From: Pseudolysinimonas kribbensis
GTDB lineage: Bacteria; Actinomycetota; Actinomycetes; Actinomycetales; Microbacteriaceae
DNA: 64,000 nucleotides
NCBI RefSeq assembly: GCF_030161895.1
Contig: NZ_BSVB01000001.1
Coordinates: 310,001 to 374,000 of the forward strand
Direction of reading: 5' to 3'
Both the position numbers and the translations under genes were made by a program. Below the pieces are notes generated by a model. That model did not search any database, was not told where the DNA came from, and saw nothing but the letters and a program-made list of their open reading frames with translations. Shown piece after piece: positions 10,547-18,639 of the stretch (position 1 is the first letter of the stretch; every line of letters starts with the position of its first letter).

Positions 10547-11751
10547 CTACCGGTCGACGTCGCTCGGCGCGGGGGCGATGGCGGGCGGCGCGGGGATCGG
10601 GCGGTCCTCGTAGATCGCCTCGAAGACGTCGAGCGTGTGCGACATCGAGTGCTCGGCGACGATGGCGAGCGATGCGCGCTTCATGGCATCCCGCCGCTCC
10701 GCGACGCGGTCAGCACGTCGTTCAGCCCGGCGACGAAGCCATCGATGTCGCCCGGCTCGTAGAGGTGGCCGTTCTGGCCCTCGCGCACCAGGTGGGGCAG
10801 CGCCATCGCGTTCGCGGCGACGATCGGCAGCGCCGAGGCCATCGCCTCCATCGCCGCGATGCACTGCAGCTCGGCGCGCGACGGCATCGCGAAGACGGTC
10901 GACCGGGTGAGGGTCTTGCGCAGATCCTCGTCGGAGACCTTGCCGAGGAAGTGGATGCGATCCGAGATCCCGAGCTCCCGGGCCTGCGCCTGCAGCTTCT
11001 CCCGGGCCTCGCCGGCACCGATGATGTCGACCTGCGCGTCGAGCGCGGGGTCGAGCCGGGCGGCGGCCTCGACCAGCTCGTCGATGTGCTTCTCGTCGTC
11101 GAGCCGCCCCACGAAGACGATGCGATTGCCCTCGCCCGGCCCGAAATCGGGCGTGTAGTAGGAGGTGTCGATCCCGTTCGAGATCGGGAGCACGCCGGTC
11201 AGGCCGGTCATCTTCTCGAAGTACTCGGCGGAGCTGCGGGTGGGGCTCGTCACCACGTCCGCCATGCCGAACAGGCGCCGGGCCGACTTCCACTGGCCGG
11301 CGACCACCCGGTCGACGAACCACTGCGGGGTGTGCGGCGGCGCGTGCTGCACGATGTTCTCCGGCATCGAGTGACTGGTGCCCGCCAGCCGGATGCCCGC
11401 CTTCTTGGCGAGCGGCATCAGGCCGCGGCCGGCGACGATGTGCGACTGCGCATGCACGACGTCCGGCTTCGCCTGGCGGATCACCCGGCGCGCGTGGTGC
11501 TTGGCCCGGAAGGGCAGCATGATCCGGAACCACGGGTGGGTCGGCCAGGAGTAGCTCGGGATGCGGTGCACCGTGAGCGTCTGGCCCTCGTGCTCCTCCT
11601 GGAACACCCCGGCACCGTGAGCGCGCGACGCGGGCGCCAGGACGTGCACCTCGTGACCGCGCTGGACCATTCCGGCCCCGAGGCGCTTGGCGAAGCTGGC
11701 CGCTCCGTTCAGATCGGGGGCGAACGTGTCGCAGCCGAGGAGAATGCGCAT
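10547..11751 (-). CDS. GT4-family glycosyltransferase, frame broken once
   Basis: A retaining GT-B glycosyltransferase of family 4, corrected length 401 residues. The N-terminus MRILLGCDTFAPDLNGAASF has the acceptor-side Gly loop. The C-terminal domain shows VFVGRLDDEKHIDEL, then FAMPSRAELQCIAAMEAMA with the E-x7-E-type sugar-nucleotide motif. Overall it resembles mannosyl/phosphatidylinositol-type transferases of actinobacteria; the substrate is not certain. The frame breaks at 10699-10700; one extra C gives LTASRERRDAMKRASLAIVAE and a Pro-rich end. A -10 box TAGTGT ends seven bases before the ATG, so the transcript is probably leaderless. The tRNA gene begins 13 bases past its end. Confidence 0.88.
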
Positions 11752-11798
11752 CGCAGCGACACTACCTCAGGGCACGCGGCGTGCCGACGCGTCCACCG

Positions 11799-12749
11799 TC
11801 AATGCACGGTCTGGGGGTGATGCCGCGCCAGCTGGAACACCCCGTAGACGGCGAGCGCGGCGCTGCCGAGCCACACGAACAGCACCCAGACGGGCGTCTG
11901 CGCCGCCTCCCCCAGCACCGTCAGGCCGATGACCACGGCCACCATCGGGTCGACGACGGTGAGACCGGCGATCACGAGGTCCGGGGCGCCGATCGAGTAC
12001 GCGTTCTGCACGAAGTACGCGCCCAGCCCGCCCGAGGCCAGGATGCCCGCCAGCGCCAGGAGGGCCAGCCCGTCGACGTTGCCGTCGAGGAAGCGGTTGA
12101 TGGTGACCTTGGCGATCGTCGCGACGAAGCCGAAGCAGATGCCCGCCGCAATGACGTAGAAGATCGCGCGGAAGTGCGTGCGGAACAGCAGATAGGCGAG
12201 CCCGAGCAGGAACACGACGATCACGAGGATCGACAGGACGATGATCATCGCCTCGTCGGAGATCCCCGGGTCCTCGGCGAAGACCGCCGCGAAGCCGACG
12301 AAGATGCCGACCCCGACGACGCACAGCACGATCGCGCGGATCGTCGGCGCCGTGAGCTCGATGTGCGACATCCGCGAGTTGACGATCGAGGTGATGACGA
12401 GCGCGACGACCCCGATCGGCTGCACCACGGTGATGGGCGCGAAGCCGAGGCTCGTGAGCTGGCACAGGATCGCGATCCCGTACAGCGCGGTGCCGAGCAG
12501 CCACCACGGGCTGCCGACGAGGCGGAGCGTTCCCGCGACGATCGCGCCGAGGCCCTTGGTCGTCGCCGGAGCCTCCCCTCCTTCGTGCAGGCGGGCCGCG
12601 TGCCGGGCCTCGGCACGCTGGACGCCCCGATGCTGGAACTGCGCGCCGAGGGCGAGGAAGAGCCCGCCGATGATGGCGATCGCGATCCCGGCGAGCGGAT
12701 TACGACCGGGGAGACTCAACGCGCTGAACGCGTCGAGGACCGGCTGCAC
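11799..12749 (-). CDS. DMT-superfamily (NIPA/EamA-like) membrane transporter
   Basis: This 316-residue integral membrane protein has about nine hydrophobic helices, for example GIAIAIIGGLFLALGAQF, IIVLSILVIVVFLLGLAYLL and VWVLFVWLGSAALAVYGVF. A polar stretch at residues 43-65 follows the first helix. The pattern and motif VVQPIGVVALVITSIVN resemble actinobacterial DMT-type proteins annotated as multidrug or magnesium (NIPA-like) transporters; the substrate is unknown. The GTG start at 12749 has a -10 box TAGATT six bases before it. It is divergent from def; the 40-nt spacer holds both promoters. Confidence 0.75.
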   Translation of the reverse strand: MQPVLDAFSALSLPGRNPLAGIAIAIIGGLFLALGAQFQHRGVQRAEARHAARLHEGGEAPATTKGLGAIVAGTLRLVGSPWWLLGTALYGIAILCQLTSLGFAPITVVQPIGVVALVITSIVNSRMSHIELTAPTIRAIVLCVVGVGIFVGFAAVFAEDPGISDEAMIIVLSILVIVVFLLGLAYLLFRTHFRAIFYVIAAGICFGFVATIAKVTINRFLDGNVDGLALLALAGILASGGLGAYFVQNAYSIGAPDLVIAGLTVVDPMVAVVIGLTVLGEAAQTPVWVLFVWLGSAALAVYGVFQLARHHPQTVH

Positions 12750-12789
12750 CCGAGCAATCTACCCGGTGGGTCCCGGATATCCTGATCCG

Positions 12790-13355
12790 ATGCCCGTGTT
12801 GCCGATCAGGATCACCGGCGACCCGGTGCTGCACGCGCCCGCCCGTCCGGTCGAGGTGTTCGACGACGGGCTGCGCCGGCTGATCGACGATCTGAACGAG
12901 ACGATGGCGGCCGCCCCGGGGTGGGACTGGCCGCGCCGCAGGTCGGCGTCGGGCTGCGTGTGTTCGTCTACGGCTGGACCGACGACGACGGCACGCGCCA
13001 CGCCGGCACCGCGATCAACCCGCGGCTCTGGCTCGCGCCGACGCCGCTCGGCGAGCTCGACGACGAGGAGGAGTCGGAGGGGTGCCTCTCGCTCCCCGGC
13101 GAGCGCTTCGCCCTGCGTCGCTCCCCCGCCGCCATCCTCGAGGCGCTCGACGTCGACGCGCAGCCGTACGAGGTGCACGCGGAGGGGTGGCTCGCGCGGA
13201 TCTTCCAGCACGAGTTCGACCACCTCGACGGCGTGCTGTACGCCGACCGGCTGGCTCCCGCCGAGGCGCGGGGTGCCGCCAAGGCGATCCGCAAGCACGG
13301 CTGGGGCACACCCGGGCAGACGTGGATGCCCGGGGTCGACCGGCCGGAGGGCTGA
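12790..13355 (+). CDS. def: Peptide deformylase, frame broken once
   Basis: This enzyme removes the formyl group from the N-terminal Met of new proteins. The corrected length is 188 residues, with all three motifs: GVGLAAPQVG (motif 1), EGCLS (motif 2, metal Cys) and QHEFDHLDG (motif 3, HEFDH with two metal His and the catalytic Glu). The start (MPVLPIRITGDPVLH) and motif 1 are in different frames; adding one G at 12918-12921 joins them. A -10 box TATCCT ends six bases before the ATG, so the transcript is probably leaderless. It diverges from the DMT gene and converges on azlD, 28 bases away. Confidence 0.95.
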
Positions 13356-13383
13356 GCGCCGCCGGCCGCGCCATCCGCCCCGG

Positions 13384-13704
13384 CTAGGCCATCCATCCGG
13401 CCAGCCGCAGCAGCGCCGCGACCACGGCCGCCGCGACGACCACGACGATGAACGGCGCGCGCAGCGCCAGCAGCACGGCCGAGGCGCCCAGCGCCGGCAG
13501 CCGCGCGTCGATCGAGAGCGGGTGCCGGCCGTCGCCCTGGACCGTCTGGGTCACAACGAGCGCTGCCAGCAGCGCCACGGTCAGGAGCGTCGCGACGCGC
13601 GACGGCGTCGGCCGCTCGAGCACGCGCGCCGGCACGAGGTAGCCGGCGATCTTGAGCGCGAGCACCAGCACCGCCGCCAGCAGCACGACGTTCCAGGTGG
13701 TCAC
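13384..13704 (-). CDS. azlD: AzlD-family branched-chain amino acid export subunit
   Basis: A 106-residue membrane protein with about four hydrophobic helices (VLLAAVLVLALKIAGYL, LGASAVLLALRAPFIVVVVAAA). It is the small partner of the AzlCD exporter, which moves branched-chain amino acids or analogues out of the cell. GTG 13704 overlaps the azlC stop (GTGA), the usual arrangement for this pair. Length and hydrophobic layout fit the family. No frame break. Confidence 0.9.
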   Translation of the reverse strand: MTTWNVVLLAAVLVLALKIAGYLVPARVLERPTPSRVATLLTVALLAALVVTQTVQGDGRHPLSIDARLPALGASAVLLALRAPFIVVVVAAAVVAALLRLAGWMA

Positions 13705-14444
13705 AGGCCGGCATCCCGGTCGAGGGCGGCGGCGCCGGACCGCGCGGCGCCGGCGGGCGTCTTCGGGCCGAGCCAGTTGGTCACGCCGATGACGACGGCG
13801 ACCACGGCCGCGAGCAGCACCGGCACGCCGGCCGGCAGGAACGGCAGGGTGAGCGCGGCGACGACCGCGGCGCCCGCGGCCACGGCGATCGGCTGCCGCG
13901 ACCGCAGCCGCGGCCAGAGCAGACCGAGGAACGCCGCGGCGGCGGCCGCGTCCAGCCCGTACGCGCGGACGTCGCCGAGCAGGTCGCCGACGAGCGCGCC
14001 GACCAGCGTCGTGAGGTTCCAGCCGACGTAGATGATCGCGCCGGTGGCCCAGAACCCGATCCGCTGCCCGCGCAGGGTCGGCTGGGCCGTTCCCACCGCG
14101 GTCGACTCGTCGATCGTCCACTGCGCCGCGAGCAGCCGGCGCCACCACGGCCCGCCGATGATCGGCCCCATGCGCATCGCGTAGAGGGCGTTGCGCGCGC
14201 CGAGCAGCGTCGACCCGACGATCGCGGCGGGCGCGGCGGCGAGGCCACCCGAGGCGAGCACCCCGATGACGGCGAACTGCGATCCGCCGGAGAACATGAA
14301 CAGGCTCAGCACGCAGGTCTGCCAGACGTCGAGTCCGGATGCCGTGGCCAGCGCCCCGAACGAGAGCCCGTACGCGGCGACGGCGAGGCCGACGGCCAGC
14401 GCCGCCCGGAGCGCCGCCGAGCGCTCGGGGTCAGAGCTCGTCAC
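13701..14444 (-). CDS. azlC: AzlC-family branched-chain amino acid permease
   Basis: A 247-residue permease, the large subunit of AzlCD. Recognisable family features are AAYGLSFGALATASGL, SLFMFSGGSQFAVIGVL with the conserved SGGSQ, ARNALYAMRMGP, and TIDESTAVG. About six hydrophobic segments follow. GTG 14444 lies inside the 3' end of the response regulator gene (14-base overlap), so azlCD probably belongs to the same transcript as the kinase and regulator upstream. The C-terminus is slightly extended (GPKTPAGAARSGAAAL). Confidence 0.92.
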   Translation of the reverse strand: MTSSDPERSAALRAALAVGLAVAAYGLSFGALATASGLDVWQTCVLSLFMFSGGSQFAVIGVLASGGLAAAPAAIVGSTLLGARNALYAMRMGPIIGGPWWRRLLAAQWTIDESTAVGTAQPTLRGQRIGFWATGAIIYVGWNLTTLVGALVGDLLGDVRAYGLDAAAAAAFLGLLWPRLRSRQPIAVAAGAAVVAALTLPFLPAGVPVLLAAVVAVVIGVTNWLGPKTPAGAARSGAAALDRDAGL

Positions 14445-14838
14445 GCAGCTCCCCCGCGGGCCGGGCCGCCGCCTGGCGGATGGTCGCGAGCATGGCCTCC
14501 GGCTCGGAGTCCTTCCAGAGCACCGCATGGGCGCCGGCCATCGCGGCGGCGGGCACGTGCTGCTCGAGGTCGACCGTCGCGAGCAGCAGGATGCGGGGCG
14601 CGCCCGCCGCGCGCACGACATCGTCGCCGAGGATCCGCTCGGTCGCCGTGATGCCGTCGACGCGCGGCATCTGGATGTCCATGAGCACGACGTCGACCGG
14701 GGTGCGGCGCAGGATGCCGAGGGCCTGCGCACCGTCGCCGGCCTCGCCCACGACCTCGACATCCGGCTGCGTGCCGAGCACGAGGCGCCAGCCCTCGCGC
14801 TGCGCGCGGGAGTCGTCGACGAGCAGGACCCGGATCAC
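14431..14838 (-). CDS. Receiver-only response regulator
   Basis: This 135-residue protein is a CheY-like receiver with no output domain. It shows the acidic pair DD after VIRVLLV, the phospho-acceptor Asp in VVLMDIQMP (about residue 54), the switch Thr in LLLATVDL and the conserved Lys in LWKDSEP. Most NarL-type regulators continue for about 70 residues into a LuxR helix-turn-helix; here the frame stops at ARPAGELRDEL. The frame is clean, so truncation by a base error is not obvious. It follows its kinase by 11 bases and overlaps azlC. It may signal by protein contact, or may be a natural loss of the output domain. Confidence 0.88.
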   Translation of the reverse strand: MIRVLLVDDSRAQREGWRLVLGTQPDVEVVGEAGDGAQALGILRRTPVDVVLMDIQMPRVDGITATERILGDDVVRAAGAPRILLLATVDLEQHVPAAAMAGAHAVLWKDSEPEAMLATIRQAAARPAGELRDEL

Positions 14839-14849
14839 CGTGCTCCCGT

Positions 14850-15737
14850 TCAGAGACGCACGCCGTGCACGCCGTTGTGATAGGCGAGAGCGGGGAAGAT
14901 CGCAGAGACGGAGAAGCCGACGCCCGGCATGGTGAACGCCCGGAACACGCCGCCGTAGATCTCGGTGCGCTCGCGCATCTCGGTGATGCCACGGCCGACC
15001 GGCTCGGCGGTGAGGGCGGCGAGGTCGTCGTCCTGGCCGTAGCCGCGGTCGGGACCCTCGCCGCGGGCGGCGGCCACCCGGGCGCCGTCGTCGTCGACGA
15101 GCACCTCGAGGCCGTCCGCGGTCCACCGGAAGGTCACCCGGGCCTCGGTGCCCTGACCTCCGTGGGCGAGCGAGTTGGCGAGCGCCTCCTGCAGGATCCG
15201 GTACACGGCGAGCTCGGCGCCCTGCTTGAGCTCGAGCCGCTCCCCCAGCTCCTCGAAGGTCACGCGCAGACCGGCGTCGCGCATGACGGCGAACAGCTCG
15301 CGCAGGCTGGCGAGCCCGGGCTGCGGGCCGGCCTCGGCCTCGCCGTCGCGGCCGACGTCGACGATGCGACGCAGGTCGGCGAGGGTCGTTCGCGCCGTCT
15401 CGGCGATCGTCGCGGCGGTGCGCGCCGCGACCGCCGGGTCCTGGGCGGCGGCGTAGCGGGCGCCGTCGGCCTGACTGACGATCACCGTGATCGAGTGGAT
15501 GACGAGCTCGTGCAGCTCGCGGATGATGCGCAGGCGGCTGGTCTGCTCCGCCGCGAGGAGCTCGAAGTCGAGCCGGTCGCGGTCGGCCTCGACCCGCTCG
15601 ACGAGGGCTCGGCGGCGCCCGTGGCGCGCGACGATCCAGAGGATCATGAACACGACGGAGGCGAGCAGCAGCACCGCGATCGCGACGCAGAGCGTCACGA
15701 GCACGAGCGCCGAGTTCTCACGCAGCCACTGGTTCAC
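14850..15737 (-). CDS. NarL-type sensor histidine kinase
   Basis: A 295-residue kinase: one membrane segment (LVLVTLCVAIAVLLLASVVF), a short coiled linker, a HisKA_3 dimerisation helix with the phospho-His in RELHELVIHSITV (about residue 76), and a HATPase domain with N-box QEALANSLAHGG, D-box VDDDGARV and G-box GRGITEMRER. It has no extracellular sensor domain, so the stimulus is intramembrane or cytoplasmic. The H-box is slightly unusual (HELVIHS where HDVVAHS is common). The receiver-only regulator follows directly. An 8-base purine-rich run (GGAGGAGA) lies about 14 nt upstream of the ATG. Confidence 0.93.
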   Translation of the reverse strand: MNQWLRENSALVLVTLCVAIAVLLLASVVFMILWIVARHGRRRALVERVEADRDRLDFELLAAEQTSRLRIIRELHELVIHSITVIVSQADGARYAAAQDPAVAARTAATIAETARTTLADLRRIVDVGRDGEAEAGPQPGLASLRELFAVMRDAGLRVTFEELGERLELKQGAELAVYRILQEALANSLAHGGQGTEARVTFRWTADGLEVLVDDDGARVAAARGEGPDRGYGQDDDLAALTAEPVGRGITEMRERTEIYGGVFRAFTMPGVGFSVSAIFPALAYHNGVHGVRL

Positions 15738-15800
15738 GCCGGGAACGCCTCTCCTCCGAACCCCGTGAGGGGCCCGGAGGAGAGACTATCCGGCTTGCGA

Positions 15801-16148
15801 TCAGGCCTGCGGCGGCGTCGGTCCGCTCGCCCGGAGCACCTCGAGGCGGGCGCGGTACTCCTTCTCGTCGATGTCGCCGTTGGCGAAGCGCTGCGCCAGC
15901 GTCGACTCGGCGCTGCGGGCGCCCCAGCCGCCGCCGTGCCCCCAGGCGCCGGGGCCGCCCGCGCCCCATGGGCCGTACCCGCCGCGCGCCCAGGCGTGCC
16001 GGCGACCGCGGGCGACGAAGACGATCACGAGGACGATGACGACGATCCAGAAGATCGGGATCAGGAAGAGGAACGGGAAGAACGCCGCGTGCCACATCCC
16101 GGGATGGGCGGCGGCGGCCAGTGCGGATGTCGACAGTGCGGTGAGCAC
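15801..16148 (-). CDS. Small membrane protein with C-terminal SHOCT domain
   Basis: A 115-residue protein: a hydrophobic N-terminus with one strong membrane helix (LFLIPIFWIVVIVLVIVFVA, residues 27-46), a Gly/Trp-rich linker, and a short C-terminal domain TLAQRFANGDIDEKEYRAR. The last is the SHOCT motif, often found in oligomeric membrane or regulatory proteins. GTG 16148 has a clear AAAGGA ribosome site. It sits between two two-component systems on the same strand. SHOCT proteins beside kinases are common in actinobacteria, but no molecular role is established that I can name. Confidence 0.85.
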   Translation of the reverse strand: MLTALSTSALAAAAHPGMWHAAFFPFLFLIPIFWIVVIVLVIVFVARGRRHAWARGGYGPWGAGGPGAWGHGGGWGARSAESTLAQRFANGDIDEKEYRARLEVLRASGPTPPQA

Positions 16149-16275
16149 GGTGGTTCCTTTCGTCGGGGGCTCCGTTCGGAACCCGATGACCCGACTCTTC
16201 CCGGATGCGGCCGGCGCGGAATCTGCCCCGGGGAGCGATCCGTCTACTCCCCTCGCAGTACCGAAGCGACCCCCT

Positions 16276-16938
16276 CTACCGCCCGGGGGCGACCAGGCCC
16301 GTCTCGTAGGCGATCACCACGAGCTGCACCCGGTCGCGGGCGAGCAGCTTCGACATGATCCGCGAGACGTGCGTCTTCGCCGTCAGCGGGCTGAGGAACA
16401 GCCGCGCGCCGATCTCGTCGTTGGTGAGCCCCTGCCCGACGAGGGTCAGCACCTCGCGCTCGCGCTCGGTGAGCGCGGCGATCACCGAGTCGTCGGGCGG
16501 GGAGGCGAGCGACCCGGCGACCCGCTCGAGGAGGCGCTTCGTGACCCGCGGGCTCAGCAGGGCGTCGCCGTCCGCGACGACGTGCACCGCGCGGATGAGT
16601 TCCACCGGCTCGGTGTCCTTCACGAGGAACCCGCTCGCCCCCGCGCGGATCGCCTGCGCCACGTACTCGTCGAGCTCGAACGTCGTGACGACGATCACGT
16701 GCGTGTGCTGCAGCGCCGGGTCGGCGGCGATCCGTTCGGTGGCCCACAGGCCGTCGCCATCGGGCATCCGGATGTCCATGAGCACCACGTCGGGCTTCTC
16801 GCGCGCGACGAGGGCGACCGCCTCGCGCCCCGTCGCAGCGTCGCCGACGACCTCGAGGTCCGCCTCGGCCTCGAGCAGGCTGCGGAAGCCCGCCCGGATG
16901 AGCTGCTGGTCGTCGGCGAGGGCGATGCGGATGGTCAT
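16276..16938 (-). CDS. NarL/LuxR-family response regulator
   Basis: A 220-residue regulator: receiver domain with LADDQQL, phospho-Asp in VVLMDIRMP (about residue 54), switch Thr in VVTTFELD and Lys in FLVKDTEP. A LuxR helix-turn-helix follows (LTEREREVLTLVGQGLTNDE, then LSPLTAKTHVSRIMSKL). It controls transcription when phosphorylated, presumably by the kinase immediately upstream: the kinase TGA and this ATG share one base (TGATG). The 127 nt after the gene contain the SHOCT gene upstream region and nothing else visible. Confidence 0.95.
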   Translation of the reverse strand: MTIRIALADDQQLIRAGFRSLLEAEADLEVVGDAATGREAVALVAREKPDVVLMDIRMPDGDGLWATERIAADPALQHTHVIVVTTFELDEYVAQAIRAGASGFLVKDTEPVELIRAVHVVADGDALLSPRVTKRLLERVAGSLASPPDDSVIAALTEREREVLTLVGQGLTNDEIGARLFLSPLTAKTHVSRIMSKLLARDRVQLVVIAYETGLVAPGR

Positions 16939-18228
16939 CAGGCGGCTCCGATCCGGGTGGGCAGCTCGGCGACGACCTCGAAGCCGCCGCGTGCGGCGGG
17001 GCCGGCCGTGAGGCTGCCGCCGAGCAGTTCGGCGCGCTCGCTCATGCCGAGCACGCCCCGTCCGCCGCTGCCGACGTCGTCGACCGACGCGGCGCCCGAG
17101 CCGTCGTCGCGGACGGTGATGCGGTATCCGGTGTCGTCGCGGTCCAGCAGCACCCGCGCGACCGTGGCGCCGGACGCGTGCCGGCCGACGTTCGTGAGCG
17201 ACTCCTGCACGATCCGGAAGATCGCCAGCTGCAGCGGCTGCGGCACCTCCTCGTGCCGGAGCCGATCGTCGAGCTCGACCCGCACCCCCGGCACGGTCAG
17301 ATCGCCGAGGCGGTCGAGACCGGGCTCCGGCACGAGCGGCGCGGAGGGGTCGGCGCCGTTCTCGGCGCGCAGCACACCGAGCACGGAGCGCACCTCCTCG
17401 AGCGCGGTCTTCGAGGTGTCCTTGATGGAGGCCAGTGCCTGCCCCGCCTGCTCGGCCGCCGCAGGGCTGTCCGGCTGGCGCTGCAGCAGGTGCAGCCCGA
17501 CGCCGGCCTGCACGTTGATCTGGCTCAGCGAGTGGGCGAGCACGTCGTGCAGCTCACGTGCGATGCGCACCCGTTCGGCCTGCAGCTCGCTCTGCCGGGC
17601 CTCGGTCGCGCGCCGGCGGAACGCGGCATACCGCTCCCGGCGGGTGCGCAGCGCCTCCCCGATCGCCACGGCGAGCAGGATGCCGAGGGTCGTGCCGACC
17701 GCCCGAGGGCCCTCGAAGCCCGTCTGCGGGAACACGATCGCGACGGCGACGGTCACGGTCCACGCGACGAGGATGCTGATCCAGGCCCACACCCGGGCGC
17801 CCCGGACGATCGCGCCGATGATCCCGAACCCGAAGGCGATGTAGGGCGGCCCGCCACTGTCGTTGACGATGACGTCGGCCGCGGCGGCGACCGCGGTGAT
17901 CGCGACGACCGGGCCCGGCCAGCGGCGCGCCGCGACGAGCACGAGCGGACCGACGAGGGCGAGGCCGACGAGCATCACCGCCTGCGCGGGGGCAACTGTG
18001 CGACGTGACCCTGCCAGGGTCGCGGGCTGCCCGCGGCGATCCACAGGGTCGCGGGCACCTGCACGAGGAAGGCGATGACGACGGGGCCCCAGAGGAGCAG
18101 CCCGCGCGGCATCCGGAACCCGGGCCCCGGGTGCGCTCCCGCCCAGGGCGGCGCACCCCCGTGCCAGCGCGGCCCGTGCGGCGGCTGGGGCCGGGACGCG
18201 GGGGCCCGGATACGTCGGGCCCGGACAT
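16938..18228 (-). CDS. NarL-type sensor histidine kinase, frame broken twice
   Basis: Corrected length 430 residues. A Pro/His-rich N-terminus (MSGPDVSGPPASRPQPPHG) leads to about five or six membrane helices (WGPVVIAFLVQVPATLWIA, VMLVGLALVGPLVLVAA). Then come a HisKA_3 helix with the phospho-His in RIARELHDVLAHSLSQ and a HATPase domain (QESLTNVGRHA, DDGSG, GRGVLGMSERAELLGG). Breaks at 18200-18204 and 17988-17992 each need one extra G. ATG 18228 is supported by a -10 box TAGCAT six bases upstream, giving a leaderless mRNA. The regulator gene overlaps its stop. It is divergent from the WXG/EspC-like cassette; 126 nt lie between. Confidence 0.92.
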
Positions 18229-18354
18229 GCCCCGATGCTACGCGGGCGCCCTGCCGGCATCGTCGCCCCCGGGATGCCGCCGCTACTCCCCGGGAGTAAT
18301 GAACGGTGGATCGGCCGGACCGACGCGACGGACACTCAACTACCATGAGCCGGG

Positions 18355-18639
18355 ATGGGGGACCTCTCGATCGACGCGGCACACGTCGGCACGCTCACGA
18401 GCGGGCTGCGCTCGGCGGCGGCCCACGTCGAGCCCGATGCATCCCTCGGCGCCGTCGACGACGAGGAGTTCGCCTCGCCGGTCGCGGACGAGCTCCGAGC
18501 CTCGGCGCACCAGCTCGAACGGCAGGCGAACGCCGTGCACGCCCTCATCGCCGGACTGGCCACGGCGGCCGACCGCGCAGCCGGGGAACTGCGGGCGACC
18601 GATGCGGCGCTCGCGACCGGAGCGGGCCCCCGCCGATGA
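18355..18639 (+). CDS. Small helical protein of the EspC/WXG100-like type VII secretion target kind
   Basis: A 94-residue protein without signal peptide or membrane segment, predicted as two long helices separated around residues 36-45. It begins MGDLSIDAAHVGTLTSGLRS and has helix-rich Ala/Leu/Glu composition. The size and pattern fit the ESX/EspC-like partners encoded before larger type VII effectors; the similarity is general rather than a diagnostic motif. A -10-like TACCAT ends eight bases before the ATG. The stop overlaps the ATG of the hydrolase gene. No secretion machinery (EccC and others) is in the window. Function is inferred from context. Confidence 0.65.
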   Translation: MGDLSIDAAHVGTLTSGLRSAAAHVEPDASLGAVDDEEFASPVADELRASAHQLERQANAVHALIAGLATAADRAAGELRATDAALATGAGPRR

